Shown here: piece after piece, positions 36,926 through 46,744 of the stretch
Numbering within the stretch: position 1 is the first letter of the stretch
Layout: each line of letters opens with the position of its first letter
Assembly: GCF_009671205.1 (NCBI RefSeq)
Contig: NZ_CP045309.1
Location: forward strand, 1,240,001-1,304,000
DNA length: 64,000 nt
From: Micromonospora terminaliae
GTDB lineage: Bacteria; Actinomycetota; Actinomycetes; Mycobacteriales; Micromonosporaceae
Direction: 5' to 3'
Program-made: the position numbers and the translations under genes
Notes under the pieces: generated by a model
What the model saw: only the letters and a program-made list of their open reading frames with translations
What the model was told of the DNA's origin: nothing
The model's database searches: none

Positions 36926-39865
36926 ATGAGAGACAGACGGACGACGACCCTCTCCGTCCTGCTCGCCGCGACCCTCACGGCGACCGTTGCGCCCGCACCC
37001 CACGCGTCCGCGGCCGGCCCCGGCGCCGAGCGCTTCCAGCCGGGCGTCACCTACGACCTGTCGGTGACCGACGCCGAGCGCGACGCGATCCACGCGGAAG
37101 TCGAGGCGTTGGCCGGACGCGTCGGCAGCGCGCGGGCGGGTGACGGCACCTACGACCCGCTCACCCTGGTCGGGGCGATGCTGGACGGGTCGAGCTACGA
37201 CTCCATCTCCCGGGGCGGCACGGCCGCGACGGCGTACCCCTTCCCGGTCAGCAACACCGAAGCCAACCAGCACGAGTACGACCGCAAGGTCGCCAAGCTC
37301 GCCTGGGTGGTCAAGCTGGCCACCGACCTGGGTTTCCCGGTGGTCGTCCAGCGCCAGCCCGACAAGTACGTCTACGCGGAGATCGGTGACCCGGACGCCC
37401 CGGAGATGGTCATGGCGTTGAGTCACCTCGACTCGCCGACGGCCTCCGTCTCGCCGGCCCAGCTCGCGCGCTGGCGGGACGCCGACGGCAACCTCGGCAC
37501 TCCTGGCGCGTACCACTCGCCGTACGTCAAGGACGGCTGGGTCTACGGGGCGGGCATCCAGGACGACAGCGGCCCGACGCTGGCGACGCTGCTCGCGGCC
37601 AAGGCGCTGCTTCAGGCGGGGTTGCCCCTCGACCGGCGTATCCGCATCGTCATGGGCATCTACGAGGACGGCGGTCCCGGCACGCCCTCGACGACGAACA
37701 CCGCCACCTTCCAGTCCATCCCGTACAACTCGAACCCGAGCTTCTACGACAACTGGGCCTACAAGAACCTTAACCGCGAGGAAATCCCGATCGCGGCCTA
37801 CACCTCCGACTCGCGGTTCCCGGTCATCGTCGGCAACTCGGGATCGGTGACCCCGTCGGTGTCCATGAGCCTGTCCGCGGACAGCGCCAAAGCCTTCCGG
37901 CTGACCGCTGCCACCGCCGGTGTCACCCTGCGCGAAGGCGACCCGACGCTCAAGGACATCGCCTACGGCAGCACCACCCAGATCGCCTCGCGGGCCATCT
38001 TCACCCTCGACGTGGCGGGCGCCGGCTCCGCCGATCGCGACCGATTCGTGTCGGCGATCACCGCTGCCGCGACCACGAAGGGCTGGCTCCCGGCCGCTCC
38101 CCGCACCACGCCCAAGGTGCAGACCACGATCACCGGCGACTCGCTGACGCTGGAGATCAACACCGACGTGGCGATGGAGATGCCGACCCCGCAGTACGGC
38201 AGGAATGCCGTCGTGTGGGGTATGTTCCTGCTCTCCCAGGGACTCGGCGCCCTGGGCGGCACGGCCGCCGACATGCAGTTGAAGAAGGCCGCCGACGGCA
38301 TCGCCGACCTGTTCTTCCGCGACGGTGTCGAGGGCGAGGCCTACATCGGCAAGTACATGGGCATCCCGGCGAACCTGCTGCGCAACCCGAGCAACGGCAC
38401 GCCGAACCTGACCTTCGCCCTCATGGGCGGCATCAATTCGGAGACGCCGACGAGCTTCTACACGGACGCCTCCGGCAGCCTCAGCATGCCGATGTACGTG
38501 CGCAGCATGCACGTGACCGCGGCCGACTCCGGCCAGGCGACAGCGGCGGTCACGGCCGCCTTCCAGGCGAAGGGCTTCACCATCGGCAACCTCGGCTCGC
38601 CGGTCGGGGCCGGGTTGTACGTCACGCACGACAACCCGCTGACGGCTCTCCAGTTCGGGAGCTACCAGGCCTCGATCAACCGCAACCCGGAGGAGTTCGC
38701 GGACCCGTATGCCCTCCGGGACATCGTCTACCCGCAGGGCACGACCGGTGGCACGCTGGCCAGCAGCTTCCGCAACAAGATGACCGCCTTCGGCGCCGTC
38801 ATCCCGGGTAACGAGCGCTGGTGGCACACGGCCAACGAGCGGATGAAGGTCGACTCGGCGGTGCAGATGACCAAGATCATGGCCGATGGCATGCTGGAGA
38901 TGGCCCGGTACTCCGGGCCGGCCGGTGCGAAGTTCATGTGGGCGGACATGCCGGGGCTGAACGCCGACCGGGCGGACCTCGACCTGCTCGACGTCACGAT
39001 CGGGACCTACAAGGACGCGTCGGCCGCGGTCGGCACGAGCCAGTTGGGCAACCAGGCCCTGCTCGGCGCCACCTCCTTCAACATCCCGATGTGGAACGGG
39101 CGCGGCAACTCGACCCCGACGGCGTCGGCCTTCGAACTGGGTCACGCCCCGGGAGGGGTCTACCTGCCCCTGACCGACCCCGAGTACCAGACCAGCACGT
39201 ACGTGGCGCCGATGCGCCTCGAGTTCAAGGTGGAGCGCCCCGGCCACATGTCGGACGCGGCCTGGGCGACGTTCGTCGCCGGGGGCTACGGCGCCTTCCA
39301 GTTCAACATCCTCGTCGGCGACAAGGTCGTGCCGCTGGCCGTTCCGGCGGGGCAGAGTACGGACAAGTACTTCTCCTCGCGCATGTCGGCCAACAACCCC
39401 GACGCCATCTACCTGTCGGTCAACCTCGCGATCACCGACGCGCCGTACACCGGGGTGCAGGCCAGGCTCGCGGATTCCAAGACGGACCTGTACAAGGTCA
39501 ACCCGGCGTACCTGGCCTCGAACCCGGATCCGTTCCCCGGGCGCGGGGCCGTCGAACAGCGGGGCTTCTTCGTCTTCGGTGACGGTCAGAAGGACGCGGA
39601 GTTCTCCTCGCCGGACGCGGTCTACGTGACGGTCGACAACGCGGTCGTCGACGCGAAGCCGTCGGCCGTGGTGAAGAAGCTGAAGGGCGACACGAACGAG
39701 CTGACCATCACGGTCCAGCAGACCCGTGTCGACGGCAGCGAGGCTCCGGTGACGGCCACGTTCACCATCGACAACAACGCGGCCGGCACCTACACCGTCG
39801 GCGACTACAAGGTGTACGTCGACACCAAGGGCAACACCCAGGTGCGGTCGATCTCCATCGTGTGA
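36926..39865 (+). CDS. secreted M20-family (PepV-like) metallopeptidase with C-terminal extension
   Basis: The product is 979 residues with a signal peptide (1-29, ending HASA). The M20 core shows metal ligands His167 (ALSHLDSPTA), the bridging Asp213 (YGAGIQDDSGPT) and the Glu247 region (MGIYEDGGPGT). Later segments match the PepV/Sapep lid and C-terminal half. The last ~300 residues are a beta-rich extension. The acidic pair is ED in place of the usual EE, so activity is not certain. ATG 36926 has GGAG 6 bases upstream. A strong terminator follows. Confidence 0.87.
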   Translation: MRDRRTTTLSVLLAATLTATVAPAPHASAAGPGAERFQPGVTYDLSVTDAERDAIHAEVEALAGRVGSARAGDGTYDPLTLVGAMLDGSSYDSISRGGTAATAYPFPVSNTEANQHEYDRKVAKLAWVVKLATDLGFPVVVQRQPDKYVYAEIGDPDAPEMVMALSHLDSPTASVSPAQLARWRDADGNLGTPGAYHSPYVKDGWVYGAGIQDDSGPTLATLLAAKALLQAGLPLDRRIRIVMGIYEDGGPGTPSTTNTATFQSIPYNSNPSFYDNWAYKNLNREEIPIAAYTSDSRFPVIVGNSGSVTPSVSMSLSADSAKAFRLTAATAGVTLREGDPTLKDIAYGSTTQIASRAIFTLDVAGAGSADRDRFVSAITAAATTKGWLPAAPRTTPKVQTTITGDSLTLEINTDVAMEMPTPQYGRNAVVWGMFLLSQGLGALGGTAADMQLKKAADGIADLFFRDGVEGEAYIGKYMGIPANLLRNPSNGTPNLTFALMGGINSETPTSFYTDASGSLSMPMYVRSMHVTAADSGQATAAVTAAFQAKGFTIGNLGSPVGAGLYVTHDNPLTALQFGSYQASINRNPEEFADPYALRDIVYPQGTTGGTLASSFRNKMTAFGAVIPGNERWWHTANERMKVDSAVQMTKIMADGMLEMARYSGPAGAKFMWADMPGLNADRADLDLLDVTIGTYKDASAAVGTSQLGNQALLGATSFNIPMWNGRGNSTPTASAFELGHAPGGVYLPLTDPEYQTSTYVAPMRLEFKVERPGHMSDAAWATFVAGGYGAFQFNILVGDKVVPLAVPAGQSTDKYFSSRMSANNPDAIYLSVNLAITDAPYTGVQARLADSKTDLYKVNPAYLASNPDPFPGRGAVEQRGFFVFGDGQKDAEFSSPDAVYVTVDNAVVDAKPSAVVKKLKGDTNELTITVQQTRVDGSEAPVTATFTIDNNAAGTYTVGDYKVYVDTKGNTQVRSISIV

Positions 39866-39876
39866 CGCACATCGAC

Positions 39877-39917
39877 ACGGAGTGGGGCCACTGCCATCGG
39901 CAGTGGCCCCACTCCGT
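39877..39917. terminator. bidirectional terminator between M20 and phosphoesterase genes
   Basis: A perfect 19-bp stem beginning ACGGAGTGGGG and closing with CCCCACTCCGT has a 3-base loop and is followed by TGT. It serves two convergent genes. Confidence 0.9.
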
Positions 39918-39938
39918 TGTATGCGAGTCAGGCTGGGG

Positions 39939-42695
39939 TCAGCCGTCGGACTCCGCCGGCGGGATGAAGGCGCCGGGGACGTTCTCCGGCGCGAAGATCT
40001 GGTCCTCGCCGGGGTACGGCTTCTTCCAGTCGTGCGCCTGGTACCAGGTGAAGTGGTTCATCTGCGCGGGATTGGCGTAGTCGGGTTTGGCGTCCGGGCC
40101 GGTCAGCCGCTGGTGCGACTTCCACTCGTCCCACTGCGCCGCCAGTTGCTGCTTGTCCGCCGGCACCGTCGCCGCCGGTGCGGCCGCGGCGAGGGGATTC
40201 TGCGGCGCGGGGGTGTCCAGACCGCAGGCCGGCGGGGTGGCCAGCCCCGCGGTCAGCGAGGTCCGGTTGGGCACCGCGGTGAACGGCGTGAGGTCCGGCT
40301 TCCCGGTGAAGGCCTGGCGCATCGGGCTGGCCGCGCTGTCCTTCTGGTTCATCGGGCGGATCCCGAGGATCTGCTCGATGGTCCGGATCATCGTGATCTG
40401 GGAGTAGTAGTGGTTGTCCACGACGCCGTGCCGGGCCCAGGGGCTGATGATCTGGATCGGGGCGCGGTGGCCGTCGACGTGGTCCAGGCCGGCCTGGGAG
40501 TCGTCCTCGACCACGAAGATCGCGGAGTCCTTCCAGTAGCGGCTGTGCGAGATCGTGTCGACGATCCTGCCGACGGCCAGGTCGTTGTCCGCGACCTGGG
40601 CGGCCGCGTTCGGCGGGCCACCGGTGTGGTCGCTGGAGAGCCAGAACATGTTCAAGTTCGCCGGCCCGTTCTTCTGGAAGTCACGGTTCCAGATCTCGTA
40701 CCGGTAGATGTCCGGCACGCCCAGGTCGTACTTCGGGAAGCCGGGCACGGACACGCTGTTGAGGGACGGGATCGGGGAGGACGAGGCCAGGCGGTAGGCG
40801 GTGTCCTGCCCCGTCGCCGCCATGTTCCTGCTGTCGCAGTAGAGGTTCTGCCAGGTGGCGTCGGCCGGCTTGGTCAGGAACTGGTGGAACTCGCCGAAGT
40901 TCCGGACGGTCCTGCCGGCCGCCTGCGCGCCGGTCCAGATGAAGCCGGTCCGCTGGTGGCCGAGGGCGTCGTCCTCGGTGTCGTAGCTGCGGATGTACTC
41001 ACCGGCCGTGGACTCGGTGTACTCCGGGTTGTCGGCCTGCATCAGCCAGTTGTGACCCTCGGCCGAGTTCGTACCGATGTCGTAGGTGTTGTCGTAGAGC
41101 CCGAACTGCTTCGCCAGCGCGTGCTGGTTCGGCGTCACGTTCTCGCCGAACTGTGCCAACGACGGGTCGCCGTTGCCCCGCGGGTCGTCACCGAAGACCT
41201 GGTCGTAGGTCCGGTTCTCCTTAACGATCAGGAAGACGTGCTTGATCGTCGAGGGGTCGCCGAGCCGCTGCGGCACGGGCACCGGCTTCGCCCTGTTGCC
41301 CTGCGCCAGCTTGACCGAGCCACCGGTCCAGCCGTTCTGGCTGAAGACCTTGCCGGTCTCGGACCTGATGACCTTGTCGTCGGGCAGTGCGAACCGCTGC
41401 AGGCTCGACGTGGTGTCGTGGGTGCCGTGCCCGGCGCTGGTGGTCGGGCGGCGGGCGTCGATGCCGCGGGTGTTGGCGATCAGCACGTCGTTGCCGACGC
41501 TGGTGATCTCCGCGGGGAAGTAGTCCGTCGGGAGCAGGCCGACGTAGCTGACCGGCTCCAGCGGGGTCGTGTACCGGTAGACGGCGACGGCGTTGGCCCG
41601 ACCGAGCGTCACCAGCAGGTGGCCGTCGTCGGTGAGCGTCACGGCGTTGGGCTGGTAGCCCACGGTCGCCTCCGGCCACGGCCGGGTGGCGATGGTCTGG
41701 ACGACCCTGTCGCGCGCGGTGTCGATGACCGACACGTCGTCGCTGTTGGTGTTGGTGACGAACACCGCGCCGTTCCTGGCGTACAGGGCGGTCGGGTGCA
41801 GGCCGACGTCGATGCTCGCGACGGCCGCGGCCGGGTTCGCCAGGTCGATGACGCTGACCGTGCCGGTGGTGGTGGAAGCGGTCACCTGGTCGGCCGGCAC
41901 CTGCGTGTTGTACGAGTTGATGGTGGGCTCACCGGGCTTCGCCGGACGCCCGCCCTCGTTGCTGACGTAGAGCTTGCCGCCGACCAGGACCAGGTCGCGC
42001 GGGGCGTTGCCCACGGCCCAGCTCTGCCTGACGGCCCCGGTCGCCGTGTCGATGGCGACCACCCGGTTCTGGCCGTTGACCGCCGAGTACACGGTGGAGC
42101 CGTCGGGCGAGAACACCGCCTCACTCGCCAGCGCCCGCCGGGGCCCGTCCTGGGGGATCCGGATGAACGCCGGGTTGGCGAGGGTGCCGTCCGGGTTCAC
42201 CGTGAAGGTGCGGTAGCCGTCGGCCTGGCCCAGCCACAGCCGGGTGCCGTCGGGAGAGTACGTGGGGCCTTCCTGGCCCACGTCGTTGCCGCTGATACGC
42301 AGGTCCGCCGCCGCGTTGTTGCCGACGAGCTGCTGCACGCGGTGGTTCTTCAGGTCCACGACGGCGAGAGCCATGCCACCGTCGGTGACCGAGGCCGCCA
42401 GGTGCGTGCCGTCCGGGCTGACCGAGGACGACATGATCTTGCCGTTGTTGAGGACCAGGCGCTCGCCGATGGGGCTGAGATACTGGTCGTCGGAGATGAC
42501 CAGGCCCTTGTCGGTCAGCTGGCCGACCTGGTCGGTGCCGAACTGGTGGGTCTGGGCGAAACTGATGCCGGTGCCGGCGGCGACGACGACGGCGGTGGTC
42601 CCGGCCGTCACGAGGGGGAGCCGGCGGCCGATGCGTCGACGGAGAAGGCCGGACACGCCCTTCTCGACACGCCGACGGCGGCGTGTTACCTGCAT
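39939..42695 (-). CDS. secreted YncE-type beta-propeller / phosphoesterase fusion
   Basis: The 918-residue protein has a basic N-terminus and membrane anchor (about 27-48). A seven-bladed YVTN propeller follows (about 60-450, units like VSVIDLANPAAAVASIDVGL). The C-terminal half is phosphoesterase family (PF04185): HVFLIVKENRTYDQVFGDD, TNSAEGHNWLM and FVVEDDSQAGLDHVDGHRAP. It should act outside the membrane on phosphate esters, perhaps phospholipids or teichoic-type polymers. It starts 4 bp after the ABC permease stop, so it is the last gene of that operon. Confidence 0.88.
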   Translation of the reverse strand: MQVTRRRRRVEKGVSGLLRRRIGRRLPLVTAGTTAVVVAAGTGISFAQTHQFGTDQVGQLTDKGLVISDDQYLSPIGERLVLNNGKIMSSSVSPDGTHLAASVTDGGMALAVVDLKNHRVQQLVGNNAAADLRISGNDVGQEGPTYSPDGTRLWLGQADGYRTFTVNPDGTLANPAFIRIPQDGPRRALASEAVFSPDGSTVYSAVNGQNRVVAIDTATGAVRQSWAVGNAPRDLVLVGGKLYVSNEGGRPAKPGEPTINSYNTQVPADQVTASTTTGTVSVIDLANPAAAVASIDVGLHPTALYARNGAVFVTNTNSDDVSVIDTARDRVVQTIATRPWPEATVGYQPNAVTLTDDGHLLVTLGRANAVAVYRYTTPLEPVSYVGLLPTDYFPAEITSVGNDVLIANTRGIDARRPTTSAGHGTHDTTSSLQRFALPDDKVIRSETGKVFSQNGWTGGSVKLAQGNRAKPVPVPQRLGDPSTIKHVFLIVKENRTYDQVFGDDPRGNGDPSLAQFGENVTPNQHALAKQFGLYDNTYDIGTNSAEGHNWLMQADNPEYTESTAGEYIRSYDTEDDALGHQRTGFIWTGAQAAGRTVRNFGEFHQFLTKPADATWQNLYCDSRNMAATGQDTAYRLASSSPIPSLNSVSVPGFPKYDLGVPDIYRYEIWNRDFQKNGPANLNMFWLSSDHTGGPPNAAAQVADNDLAVGRIVDTISHSRYWKDSAIFVVEDDSQAGLDHVDGHRAPIQIISPWARHGVVDNHYYSQITMIRTIEQILGIRPMNQKDSAASPMRQAFTGKPDLTPFTAVPNRTSLTAGLATPPACGLDTPAPQNPLAAAAPAATVPADKQQLAAQWDEWKSHQRLTGPDAKPDYANPAQMNHFTWYQAHDWKKPYPGEDQIFAPENVPGAFIPPAESDG

Positions 42696-42699
42696 GAAG

Positions 42700-44055
42700 T
42701 CATCCCTTCGTGGTGTGGAGCAGTTCGACGGTGCCGTCGAACTGCCAGAGCGGGTTCGGTGCGTCCCCGGTGGGGGTGCGTACCAGGAAGTAGCCGTTCA
42801 CTTCCTTCGGTCCGTCGCCGTCGGCCACGAACCGCCCGTCGGGGGTGACGTCGAGCTGGTAGATGGCCGTTCCCGCGGCCTCGACGTCGGGGAGATGCCA
42901 GGAGACGACGCAGCGCCAGTCGTTGCCCGGTCCTTCGGCGGTGAGCTTGCCGCCGCCCTTGTTGCACGTCGCCGTGGCCTTGAGCTGCGCTTCGGTGACG
43001 TCGGGGCGGTTGAGCTGCTCGGTCTGCATGCGGTAAAGGTGCGCGAACGCCGTGGCGACCGCGCGCTCCACCCTGTCCTGCTCGATACCGGAGCCGCTGG
43101 CCGGCGTCACCACGGCGACGACCCCCACGGTGGCGGCGAGCAACCCCGCCAGCGGCAGGACCCCGACGGAGAAGGCCCGGCGTCCGGAGCCGTCGGAGGT
43201 CAGGTTGGTGAAGTCGCGCCGCAGGAACAGCAGGTAGGCCAGCGCCGTCGCGGTCACGGCCCACAGCAGGCTGACCACGACGCCGACCAGAAGCGGACCG
43301 AGCTGCGCCGGACCGGTGAACAGTCCGTTCCAGGCGATGAAGCCGTAGCCGGGCAGGGCGAGGCGTACGGCCACCGGCAGCGGCAGCATCTGGGCCAGCT
43401 GCATGGCGAGCGCGACGAGCGCCGGCAGCAGCAGCCCCATCGGGGACCGCCCCAGCGCCACGGACCCGAGCAGCCCGACAGCGGCCAGCGCCAGGGTCGG
43501 GGCGAGTACGCAGATCCAGGCGAGCAGGACCTTCGCGGCGGCATCGCCCGGCGTGAGCAGGTGGCCGTCGAGGCCGACCAGCGGCTGGTTGCCGACCGCC
43601 AGGACGCCGCCCACCGCGCTGGAGCAGGCCAGCCCGGCCACGAGCAGCAGGATGACGGTGAGGCTGGACAGTGCCTTCGCGGCGAAGATCCGGCGCGGCG
43701 ACCGGACGGCCACCAGCAGGTGCCGCCAGGTGCCGAGCCGGTCCTCGGAGGCGAACACGTCGCCGGCCACCACCGACGTCAGCAGCGGGAGCGCCCAGGT
43801 GCCCGCGAAACCGAGCGTCACCAACGGTCCGGCCCACCCGGTGGCGTGCATCCAGCGACCGAAGAGGGTGTCGACCGGCAGGGAGCTCTGCTGGCTCACC
43901 GCGGCGACGAACAGCGCCGGCGCGATCCAGCAGGCGAGGACCAGCAGCCGGATCCGCCACTGCGACACCAGCTTGACGAGCTCGAAGCGGTAGCCGCGCG
44001 CCACGGAGACGCGGCGGGCGCCGACGGTGGCGCGGTCGGCGACGGTCGCCGTCAT
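42700..44055 (-). CDS. ABC transporter permease with extracytoplasmic C-terminal domain
   Basis: The 451-residue protein has six or more helices (ABC-2 type) in residues 25-315, for example PLLTSVVAGDVFASEDRLGT and PLAGLLAATVGVVAVVTP. A soluble ~130-residue C-terminal domain containing Cys pairs (TCNKGGG, WRCVVSW) lies outside the membrane. The ATG overlaps the ATPase stop as ATGA. The substrate is unknown; coupling to a secreted phosphoesterase suggests an envelope role. Confidence 0.88.
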   Translation of the reverse strand: MTATVADRATVGARRVSVARGYRFELVKLVSQWRIRLLVLACWIAPALFVAAVSQQSSLPVDTLFGRWMHATGWAGPLVTLGFAGTWALPLLTSVVAGDVFASEDRLGTWRHLLVAVRSPRRIFAAKALSSLTVILLLVAGLACSSAVGGVLAVGNQPLVGLDGHLLTPGDAAAKVLLAWICVLAPTLALAAVGLLGSVALGRSPMGLLLPALVALAMQLAQMLPLPVAVRLALPGYGFIAWNGLFTGPAQLGPLLVGVVVSLLWAVTATALAYLLFLRRDFTNLTSDGSGRRAFSVGVLPLAGLLAATVGVVAVVTPASGSGIEQDRVERAVATAFAHLYRMQTEQLNRPDVTEAQLKATATCNKGGGKLTAEGPGNDWRCVVSWHLPDVEAAGTAIYQLDVTPDGRFVADGDGPKEVNGYFLVRTPTGDAPNPLWQFDGTVELLHTTKG

Positions 44056-44990
44056 CGGTCGGTCTCCTGCGGTTCGATGAGGGCGAGGAACGCGGCCTCG
44101 AGCGGCGACACGACGGGCGCCAGCTCGCGTACCGCGATGCCGGCGTTGATCAGCCGCGCCACCAGTTCGTCGAGGGCCGGCACCAGCGCGCGGACGACGA
44201 GCACCTGGGCGTCCCGCGCTCCGGCGTCGTCGTCGACGTGGATCCCGGCCGTGTCGGTGGCCAGCCGGCAGGCGGCCTGCGGGTCGGAGGTGCGCAGCCG
44301 GTAGTCCAGTTCACGGTTCTCGGCGGCCAGCTTGCCGAGCGGGCCGGAGAAGACGACCCGCCCGGTGGCGAGGATCGTGACCTCGGAGCACAGTGCCTCG
44401 AGGTCGTCCATGCGGTGGCTCGACAGCACCACGCTGGTGCCCTCCGCGGCGAGCCGGGTGAGGACACGGTGCACGTGCCTGGTGCCGGCCGGATCGAGCC
44501 CGTTGGCGGGTTCGTCGAGCACGAGCAGCCGGGGCCTGGCGAGCAGGGCCGCGGCGAGTCCGAGCCGCTGGCGCATGCCGAGCGAGAAGCCGTTCGCCCG
44601 GTCGTCGGCGACGTCGGTGAGCCCGACCTGGTCGAGTGCGTCGTCGATCCCCGAGGTCCGCGCGTCGTCGCCGTGGAGAGCGGCCAGCGCGGCGAGGTTC
44701 TGCCGGGCGGTGAGCGAGGGGTAGAGGCCGGGCCCGTCCACGAAGCCGGCGACACCCTCGGGTGCGGCGAGTGCGCGGGCGACCGGCGTACCCAGGATCT
44801 CGAGGCGGCCGCTGTCGGCTGCGGCGAGGCCCAGCAGGAGGCCCAGCAGGGTGGTCTTACCGGCGCCGTTGGGCCCGACCAGGCCGTGGATCTGTCCCTG
44901 CGGCACATCCAGGTGGATGCCGTCGAGTGCCACGACGTTGCCGAAACACTTGGTGAGCCCGGCGGCCCGGATTGCGAGAGGTGCGTCCAT
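44052..44990 (-). CDS. ABC transporter ATP-binding protein
   Basis: This 312-residue ATPase has Walker A GPNGAGKTT, signature SLGMRQRLGLAAAL, Walker B LLVLDEPANGLDP and the H-loop LSSHRMDDLEAL. It belongs to the CcmA/NatA-like exporters. ATG 44990 has AAGGGG directly upstream; an in-frame earlier start is possible but less likely. It is the first gene of a three-gene operon with the permease and phosphoesterase. Confidence 0.94.
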   Translation of the reverse strand: MDAPLAIRAAGLTKCFGNVVALDGIHLDVPQGQIHGLVGPNGAGKTTLLGLLLGLAAADSGRLEILGTPVARALAAPEGVAGFVDGPGLYPSLTARQNLAALAALHGDDARTSGIDDALDQVGLTDVADDRANGFSLGMRQRLGLAAALLARPRLLVLDEPANGLDPAGTRHVHRVLTRLAAEGTSVVLSSHRMDDLEALCSEVTILATGRVVFSGPLGKLAAENRELDYRLRTSDPQAACRLATDTAGIHVDDDAGARDAQVLVVRALVPALDELVARLINAGIAVRELAPVVSPLEAAFLALIEPQETDR

Positions 44991-45003
44991 GAGCCCCTTC
45001 CTT

Positions 45004-45020
45004 CGTTGCCTCAAGCAACG
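45004..45020. promoter_or_regulatory. inverted repeat before the ABC operon, candidate operator
   Basis: CGTTGC and GCAACG, 6 bp each and perfect, are separated by 5 bases. The site lies 14 bp before ATG 44990 on the minus strand, just upstream of the ribosome site, where a repressor or RNA hairpin could block expression. A further hairpin (GAGGCGG...CCGCCTC type) at 45075-45102 may end the MFS gene. Confidence 0.4.
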
Positions 45021-45129
45021 TAGGGGCGGCAGCCGACGCAGGCAGGGACAGCCGGCTGAACGTTCATGGAACAGGAGGCGGCCGGCATCGATGCCCCGCC
45101 TCAGTACAACGACGGGCCTTTATGGATGA

Positions 45130-46686
45130 TCACCCAGAGGTCGCCGGGCGGTGCCGGACGAAGACCACCGTCGGGATCACCATGGCGAGCAGGACGACAC
45201 CGCCGACGAGCCAGCCGAGGTGGAGGGCGTCGGTGAAGGCCCGGGGTACGGCCAGGGTGAGCGTGTGCGCCAGCGGGGCCGGGAGCTGACCTGTGCCGCC
45301 GCCGTGCGTGGCTCCCGCGACGACCGTCTGGGCCGTGTCGGACGGCACTCCGGCTGTCGCGAGCTGCTCGTGCAGGTACGCCGGGAAGCGGGTCGTCGCG
45401 AGGGTGCCGAGGACGCTCGGGCCGAGCACGCTGCCCAGCTGGCGGAACATGTTGACCGAGCCGGCGGCCATGCCGGCCTGCCGCGGTGGCACGCTGTTGA
45501 CGGCGGCGGCGGTCGACGGCGCCACCAGCAGCGCCGAGCCGACGCCGGCGACGAACAGCCCTGGCCACATCGCCCCGTACCCGCTGGACGGGCCCACCAT
45601 CAGCAGCGCGAGGGCCCCGGTGCCCATGAGGACGAGCCCCGCGGTGAGCACGGGGGCGATGCCCAACCGGCGGGCCAGGCGCCCGGCGAAGGCGGTGACG
45701 ACGATGTACGGAATGAACATGGGCAGCAGCTTCACCCCGGTCTCCAGAGCGCTGGCGTGGGCGATCCGTTCCAGGTAGAGGACGCTGAGCAGCGAGATGC
45801 CGACGAAGCCGAACATGGTGACGGCGCCGACGGTCATGACGGTGGCGAACGAGGCGCTCTTGAACAGCCGCAGTTCCAGCATGGGGTCGTGGTGGCGGAG
45901 TTCGAGCCGGATGAACGCCACCAGTGAGACGGCGAAGACCACGTAGGCCACGATGATCGGAGGCCGGGCGTAGCCGCCGGCGCCGCCCTGGATGATCGCG
46001 TAGGTCGCCGACGCGGTCGCGATGGTGCCCAGCAGCACGCCGACGGGGTCGAGTCGCCGGGTCGGGTGCCTGCTCTCCGCCACGAACAGCGGGGCGAGCA
46101 CGAGAGCGAGCGCCCCGAGGACGAGGTTGGTGAGATAGACCGCGTGCCAGGACGTCTGGTCGAGGAGCGCGCCCGCCACCAGCGGTCCGATCGCCAGCCC
46201 GAGGCCGGCGCAGCTGGCCCAGACGCTGATGGCGCCGGCCCGCTCGTGGTGGTCGGTGAAGGCGTGACTCACGATCGACAGGCTCGACGGCAACACGGCC
46301 GCGGCGCCGACGCCCATCACGGCCTGGGCCGCGATGAGCGAACCCTCGTTGGCCGCGGCGAAGGCCAGCGCGCTGCCGAGCGTGAAGAGGGCGACGCCGT
46401 AGCAGAAGATCCGCCGCCGCCCGAGCAGGTCGCTCAGCGTGCCGGCGGCGAGGACCAGGCTCACCACGGCGAGGCTGAAGGCGCTGCTCACCCAGACCAG
46501 GGTGCTGGCGGACATGTGCAGGTCGTCCTGGATCGGCGGGAGCGCCGAGATGGTCGACGACACGTTGACGAAGGTCATCATCACGCCCAGGCAGACGACG
46601 AGGAGGGCGAACCATCGTCGCCTCGCCCCGGTCGCGGGCGCCCGGTGTGGCCCTGTCGCGGTGCTAGGCTGGCTAGTGGAAGGCAT
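45130..46686 (-). CDS. DHA2-family MFS drug exporter
   Basis: The 518-residue protein has 14 predicted helices. The family signatures include ALPPIQDDLHMSASTLVWVS in helix 1-2, GTLSDLLGRRRIFCYG and the helix-5 motif GLGLAIGPLVAGALLDQTSW. Such proteins expel drugs or metabolites with proton exchange. The start is ATG 46686. It is divergent from an HxlR regulator 58 bp away, the usual arrangement for a regulator controlling its exporter. Confidence 0.92.
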   Translation of the reverse strand: MPSTSQPSTATGPHRAPATGARRRWFALLVVCLGVMMTFVNVSSTISALPPIQDDLHMSASTLVWVSSAFSLAVVSLVLAAGTLSDLLGRRRIFCYGVALFTLGSALAFAAANEGSLIAAQAVMGVGAAAVLPSSLSIVSHAFTDHHERAGAISVWASCAGLGLAIGPLVAGALLDQTSWHAVYLTNLVLGALALVLAPLFVAESRHPTRRLDPVGVLLGTIATASATYAIIQGGAGGYARPPIIVAYVVFAVSLVAFIRLELRHHDPMLELRLFKSASFATVMTVGAVTMFGFVGISLLSVLYLERIAHASALETGVKLLPMFIPYIVVTAFAGRLARRLGIAPVLTAGLVLMGTGALALLMVGPSSGYGAMWPGLFVAGVGSALLVAPSTAAAVNSVPPRQAGMAAGSVNMFRQLGSVLGPSVLGTLATTRFPAYLHEQLATAGVPSDTAQTVVAGATHGGGTGQLPAPLAHTLTLAVPRAFTDALHLGWLVGGVVLLAMVIPTVVFVRHRPATSG

Positions 46687-46728
46687 AGTCAGGACGGTAG
46701 CACCCCTGGCTATGCGATTGCCTAGCCA
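46664..46728. promoter_or_regulatory. operator region between the MFS and HxlR genes
   Basis: TGGCTA (46707-46712) and TAGCCA (46723-46728) form an inverted repeat with a 10-base spacer. A CTAG-GCTGG-CTAG element lies at 46664-46676, inside the MFS start region. CTGGCTA occurs three times in 65 bp. This suggests binding of the HxlR protein to both promoters. Confidence 0.5.
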
Positions 46729-46744
46729 GATGGGTGTGGTAGCC

